Position numbers and translations under genes: made by a program. Shown here one piece after another: positions 60,232 through 64,000 of a DNA stretch of 64,000 nt (the stretch's first letter is position 1; each line of letters starts with the position of its first letter). The notes beneath the pieces were generated by a model that was not told the origin of the DNA, did not search any database, and worked only from the letters and a program-made list of their open reading frames with translations. Origin of the DNA: Pseudomonadota bacterium (GTDB taxonomy: Bacteria > Pseudomonadota > Gammaproteobacteria > Steroidobacterales > JBCBZW01). The DNA lies in contig JBCBZW010000019.1 in NCBI GenBank assembly GCA_039815145.1, positions 1-64,000 on the forward strand, read 5' to 3'.

Positions 60232-61457
60232 GCAATACACCCGTCGTACTCGCCTTCTCCGGCGGCCTGGACACCAGCTACTGCGTGCCCTGGCTGCGCG
60301 AGCAAGGCTATGAGGTGACGACCCTGTTCGTCGACTCCGGCGGCGTGAGTCGGGAGGAAGTGATCGCCATCGAGGCGCGTGCTCACGAGCTCGGCGCCGT
60401 GCGCCACGTGACCTTCGACGGCGGCGATCGCCTATGGCAGGACGTGGTGATCCCCCTGGTCCGTGCCGGCGCCACCTACCAGGACCAATATCCCCTGCTC
60501 TGCTCCGACCGATACCTCGTGGTGCAACGCTCCTTGGAGCTGTGCCGGGAGATCGGCGCCTCGCACTTCGCCCACGGTTGCACCGGGATGGGCAACGACC
60601 AGGTGCGCTTCGACATCGCGGCACAAACCCTGGGCGATGCGACCGGCGGCATCAGCATCGTCGCCCCCGTGCGGGAGACGCAGGCTCAGGTGGATGGGGT
60701 GCGGGACTACGAGATGGCGTACCTGCGCGAGCGTGGCTTCGGCGTATCCGCCAAGGCCAGCCGCTACACGGTGAACGAGAACCTGCTCGGGGTAACCATC
60801 TCGGGCAACGAGATCGACGAGTGGCAGGCTCCCGGCGAGGGCACCTGGCAACTGTGCCGTCCCCGCGCGGAGTGGCCCACCGAAACCATGTCGGCGCAAA
60901 TCGAGTTCGTCGAGGGCGTTGGGGTGGCGCTGGACGGCGAGGCCATGCCCGGGGCCGCCCTCCTCCAGGCGCTCAATCAGCGCTTCGGTGCCTACGGCGT
61001 CGGGCGCGGGATCTACACGGGCGACACCTGCGTAGGTCTCAAGGGCCGCATCGTCTTCGAGGCACCCGGCCTTACGGCACTGTTGACCGCCCATCGTGCC
61101 TTGGAAGAAGCGGTGAGTTCACGCCTGCAGAACCGCTTCAAGCCGATGGTGGCGGACAAGTGGGTGGAGCTCGCCTACGAGGGCCTCTTCTTCGATCCCT
61201 TGCGGGCGGATCTGGAGGCCTACCTGGCCAGCGCCGCACGCTGCGTAAACGGTCGCGTCACTCTCTCCACGGACGGCGCGAAGGTGCATGCCACGGCGGT
61301 GGAATCGGCGCATCTTCTGCGCGACGCCGACGCCGTCTACGCACAGAAAGCAAGCTGGAGCGGTATCGAGGCGCAAGGCTTCATTCGCCTGTTCGGGCAG
61401 AGCTCACGCCTCTGGTCGCAGGTGAACGGGGGCGCGTCCTCGGAGGATCAGCAATGA
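60228..61457 (+). CDS. argG: Argininosuccinate synthase
   Basis: A 409-residue enzyme joining citrulline and aspartate with ATP. The PP-loop is FSGGLDTSYC (SGGLDTS at 11-17), followed by THGCTGMGNDQVRFD-type sequence (FAHGCTGMGNDQVRFD) and FKPMVADKWVELAYEGLFFDPL. The start overlaps the argF' stop as ATGA. In this pathway citrulline is provided by deacetylation of acetylcitrulline by the next gene product. Confidence 0.96.
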   Translation: MSNTPVVLAFSGGLDTSYCVPWLREQGYEVTTLFVDSGGVSREEVIAIEARAHELGAVRHVTFDGGDRLWQDVVIPLVRAGATYQDQYPLLCSDRYLVVQRSLELCREIGASHFAHGCTGMGNDQVRFDIAAQTLGDATGGISIVAPVRETQAQVDGVRDYEMAYLRERGFGVSAKASRYTVNENLLGVTISGNEIDEWQAPGEGTWQLCRPRAEWPTETMSAQIEFVEGVGVALDGEAMPGAALLQALNQRFGAYGVGRGIYTGDTCVGLKGRIVFEAPGLTALLTAHRALEEAVSSRLQNRFKPMVADKWVELAYEGLFFDPLRADLEAYLASAARCVNGRVTLSTDGAKVHATAVESAHLLRDADAVYAQKASWSGIEAQGFIRLFGQSSRLWSQVNGGASSEDQQ

Positions 61458-62602
61458 CCGATCGACAAGCCCTCGAGCGAACGCTCGAACACCTGGCCGC
61501 GCTGGTGTCCTTCGACACGCAGAACCCACCGCGCGACATCGATGAAGGGGGGCTGTTCGCCTACGTCGCCGACCAGCTGCCGGACTTCACCGTCGCGATC
61601 GACAATCATGGCGCAGGGTGCGTCTCTCTGCTGGCCGTACGTGGCCAGCCGGACACGGTGTTCAACGTGCACATGGACACGGTGCCCGGCACAGCCCATT
61701 GGCAGCGCGATCCCCTGAGCTTGAGCATCGAGGATGGACGCGCCTACGGCCTCGGCGCCTGCGACATCAAGGGTGCTGCGGCCTGTTTGCTCACCGTGGC
61801 AGCACAGACCGACAGTCCGATGGCGTTGCTGCTGAGCTCGGATGAAGAGGCCGGCGACAACCGGTGCATCGCCAACTTCCTACGCAAGGACCATGGTTTT
61901 CGCCGGGCGGTGATCGCAGAGCCGACCCGCTGCGAGGCGGTGCTGTGCCACCGCGGCATCAATTCCTGGGCGGGTCGCTTCACCGGCGAAGCGGGTCACT
62001 CCTCGCAAGTGCGTGCGCTCACCGATAGCGCCCTGCATCAGGCAGCCCATTGGGTGAGTGCTGCCGTGAGCTGGGCACAAGCGCAACAGCGCGAGGCGCA
62101 CTTCGACGGCCTGCGCGGCGTCTGCTTCAACACGGGCACGCTGCACGGGGGCGTGAAGAACAACGTGATCGCGCCCACCGCAGAGCTGACCTTTGGCTTG
62201 CGCCCGCTGCCGGGCCAGTCACCGCAGGCTCTGGCGCAAGCGGTGCACAGCCTGCACCAGGGTGAGCACCCGGTGGAGTGGACGCCGCGTTACGCGGGCC
62301 CGGCCCTGCCAGACGCTGACGCCCAGGGTGGCTTCGATGCGGCACTCGCGACCGCGCGGGCGTTCGCCGAGGAGCTGGGGTTGCCCCTCGGTGCTGCGGT
62401 GGACTTCTGGACCGAGGCTGCCCTCTTCTCAGCGGCTGGCTTGCCGGCCATGGTCTTCGGTCCCGGCGATATCGCGCAGGCGCATACAGCTGATGAATGG
62501 GTTAGCCTCGATCAACTGGGCACGGCTCTTGCCCACTACCAGCGAATCTTCGGTGCGTCCGACGCCACCAAGGTAGCGTCTGCCGCCGCGGGTGAGGGCT
62601 GA
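61454..62602 (+). CDS. argE': N-acetylcitrulline (acetylornithine-type) deacetylase
   Basis: The 382-residue M20-family metallohydrolase has all di-zinc ligand motifs: VHMDTVPG, GLGACDIKGAAA, SSDEEAGDN (catalytic Glu plus ligand), IAEPTRCEAV and a late His in AQAHTADEW. In an operon with acetylornithine carbamoyltransferase its likely substrate is N-acetyl-L-citrulline, as in Xanthomonas. ATG 61454 overlaps the argG stop; the open frame extends far upstream inside argG but that part is not coding. Confidence 0.92.
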   Translation: MTDRQALERTLEHLAALVSFDTQNPPRDIDEGGLFAYVADQLPDFTVAIDNHGAGCVSLLAVRGQPDTVFNVHMDTVPGTAHWQRDPLSLSIEDGRAYGLGACDIKGAAACLLTVAAQTDSPMALLLSSDEEAGDNRCIANFLRKDHGFRRAVIAEPTRCEAVLCHRGINSWAGRFTGEAGHSSQVRALTDSALHQAAHWVSAAVSWAQAQQREAHFDGLRGVCFNTGTLHGGVKNNVIAPTAELTFGLRPLPGQSPQALAQAVHSLHQGEHPVEWTPRYAGPALPDADAQGGFDAALATARAFAEELGLPLGAAVDFWTEAALFSAAGLPAMVFGPGDIAQAHTADEWVSLDQLGTALAHYQRIFGASDATKVASAAAGEG

Positions 62603-62605
62603 GCG

Positions 62606-63919
62606 ATGAAGACCCGTCGCCTGGTCGTCCAGCTGCTCGGCAGCATCGGCAGCACCCGGGAGATACGCCAGTACCTGCAGCGCTTCTCGGGCCTGGATAC
62701 GCACAGCTTCGCGGTGGTGAAGGTGGGCGGTGCCATCCTGCGCGATCAGTTGGATGAGCTCGCCGGTTCCTTGAGCTTCCTGCACCAACTGGGGTTGTTT
62801 CCCGTCGTGGTGCACGGCGCCGGCCCGCAGCTCGATGAGGCCCTGGACGCGGCCGGTATCGACCGCGAGTACCACGAGGGGATGCGTTGCACGTCGGCAC
62901 AGGCGATGCCCCACATCCGTGCGGTCATCCTGCGTCAGAACCTGGCCCTGGTGAGCGCCTTGGAGCGCAACGGCGCCCGCGCCCGGTCGATCCTCACGGG
63001 CACCTTTGAAGCGGAGGCTATCGACGAGGCCACCTACGGTTACGTCGGCCGTGTCGCCCGCGTCCACACGGAGGCCATCGATGCCAGCATCGAGGCGGGT
63101 TGCATCCCGGTGCTGGGTTGCCTCGGCGAGACGGCGGGCGGTCAAACCCTCAACGTCAACGCGGATCTGGCCGCCAATGAACTGGTCGCGACCCTGCAGC
63201 CGAACAAGATCGTGTTCCTGACCGGCACGGGAGGGCTGCTCGATGAGTACGGAGAGATCCTCTCCTCGATCAATCTGCGCACCGACTACGACGCGCTAAT
63301 GAAGGCCGAGTGGGTGCACTCGGGCATGCGCTTGAAGCTGCAGCAAATCAACGCCCTGCTCGAGCGGCTGCCGCCGGACAGCTCCGTTTCCATCACCCGG
63401 CCCCAAGCGCTGGCGCGGGAGCTCTTTACCCACGGGGGTGACGGCACCCTCGTGCGTCGCGGTGAGCAGGTCCACGCCTACGACGCCTGGGACGCCCTCG
63501 ACCGGGAGCGCGCCACCGCCTTGATCGAGTCGGCCTTTCAGCGCCGCCTGGTGCCTGAGTATCAGGACCGCGTGCCATTGCGCGCAGCATACATCTCCGA
63601 TAACTACCGGGCCGGTGCCATCATCAGCGAGTGGCAGGGCATCGCCCGCCTCGACAAGTTCGCCGTCGCCGAGCAAGCGCGCGGCGAAGGCCTGGGCAGG
63701 GTCATCTGGGAGCGCTTACGCACCCATCACCCGAGCATGTTCTGGCGCTCGCGCCCGGACAACCCGGTGAACGATTTTTACTTCGCCGAGAGCGATGGCT
63801 GCATGAAGGGCGATACCTGGAACGTCTTCTGGTACGGCCTCGACGACTTCGACCTGATCCGTGGCTGCGTCGCCTACGCGCGGGCGCAACCGCCGAGCCT
63901 GACGGACCACCTGCCATGA
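62606..63919 (+). CDS. argB: Bifunctional N-acetylglutamate synthase/kinase
   Basis: A 437-residue fusion. The N-terminal amino-acid kinase domain has VVKVGGAIL, LFPVVVHGAGPQLDEAL, NVNADLAANELVATL and IVFLTGTGGLLD. The C-terminal GNAT domain (about 290-437) has RAAYISDNYRAGAIIS, LDKFAVAEQARGEGLGRVIWE with the acetyl-CoA loop, and FWRSRPDNPVNDFYF. This is the Xanthomonas/vertebrate-like NAGS-K type, which does both first steps of arginine synthesis. It begins 3 bp after argE' and overlaps argC. Confidence 0.94.
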   Translation: MKTRRLVVQLLGSIGSTREIRQYLQRFSGLDTHSFAVVKVGGAILRDQLDELAGSLSFLHQLGLFPVVVHGAGPQLDEALDAAGIDREYHEGMRCTSAQAMPHIRAVILRQNLALVSALERNGARARSILTGTFEAEAIDEATYGYVGRVARVHTEAIDASIEAGCIPVLGCLGETAGGQTLNVNADLAANELVATLQPNKIVFLTGTGGLLDEYGEILSSINLRTDYDALMKAEWVHSGMRLKLQQINALLERLPPDSSVSITRPQALARELFTHGGDGTLVRRGEQVHAYDAWDALDRERATALIESAFQRRLVPEYQDRVPLRAAYISDNYRAGAIISEWQGIARLDKFAVAEQARGEGLGRVIWERLRTHHPSMFWRSRPDNPVNDFYFAESDGCMKGDTWNVFWYGLDDFDLIRGCVAYARAQPPSLTDHLP

Positions 63920-64000
63920 CCGCGCGGGTCGCGCTGGTGGGCGCGCGCGGACATACAGGCAGCGAGCTGGTCCAGCTGATCGACAAGCACCCCTACCTGA
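63916..64000 (+). CDS. argC: N-acetyl-gamma-glutamyl-phosphate reductase, 5' part
   Basis: Only the first 28 codons are in the window. They read MTARVALVGARGHTGSELVQL and continue, the NADP-binding GARGxTGxEL start of ArgC. The ATG overlaps the preceding TGA as ATGA. The gene continues past the right edge. Confidence 0.9.
   Translation, partial: MTARVALVGARGHTGSELVQLIDKHPYL

Overview
The window is a GC-rich, densely packed chromosomal segment of a gammaproteobacterium. Nothing mobile is visible: I saw no insertion sequences, phage genes, CRISPR arrays, rRNA or tRNA genes. Several traits fit a lineage near Xanthomonadales/Lysobacterales, Steroidobacterales or Woeseiales: an arginine pathway running through acetylcitrulline, a System I cytochrome c maturation operon (ccmABCDEFGHI), a bacterial acyl-CoA-binding protein, the glyoxylate shunt, and aerobic phenylacetate catabolism. 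Lineage is inferred from gene content only.

Layout. 1-4051 (minus) is the edge of a surface-polysaccharide locus: flippase, sulfotransferase, glycosidase-like lipoprotein and a partial gene. 4242-7383 holds an alpha/beta hydrolase, a small lipoprotein, an XdhC-family protein and a SYLF protein. 7380-14439 is the complete ccm operon, followed by an acyl-CoA-binding protein. 14788-17569 is a two-gene envelope operon, a membrane-anchored retropepsin-like protease plus an anchored PDZ protein. 17690-26289 carries DUF72, two M23 peptidases, a thioredoxin-like/NHL protein, an ECF sigma factor and a very large DUF349 protein. 26522-29673 is isocitrate lyase with a divergent XRE/IrrE-type regulator. 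29868-34617 is mixed: GtrA, a DMT exporter, a lipid-A-type hydroxylase, a CDF metal exporter and a molybdopterin enzyme. 34781-37216 is lon with a recognisable heat-shock promoter. 37353-38481 is a small AT-richer oxidoreductase/winged-helix pair. 38581-43065 has acs and a CioAB/CydAB-type bd oxidase. 43203-45754 has a second sulfotransferase, a GST and trpS.

45875-58977 looks like one catabolic neighbourhood: paaX, paaG, paaABCDE, a fused hydratase/hydroxyacyl-CoA dehydrogenase, an aromatic-type aminotransferase, and a divergently controlled 2-oxoacid dehydrogenase (E2 and fused E1) with an Lrp regulator. No phenylacetate-CoA ligase gene is present. This suggests that phenylalanine may be converted through phenylpyruvate directly to phenylacetyl-CoA.

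59019-64000 is an arginine operon (argF'-argG-argE'-NAGS/K-argC, window ends in argC). It is preceded by a 26-residue leader ORF with eight Arg codons, a competing-hairpin region and a strong intrinsic terminator. This is a textbook-like candidate arginine attenuator and the most exciting regulatory element I found.
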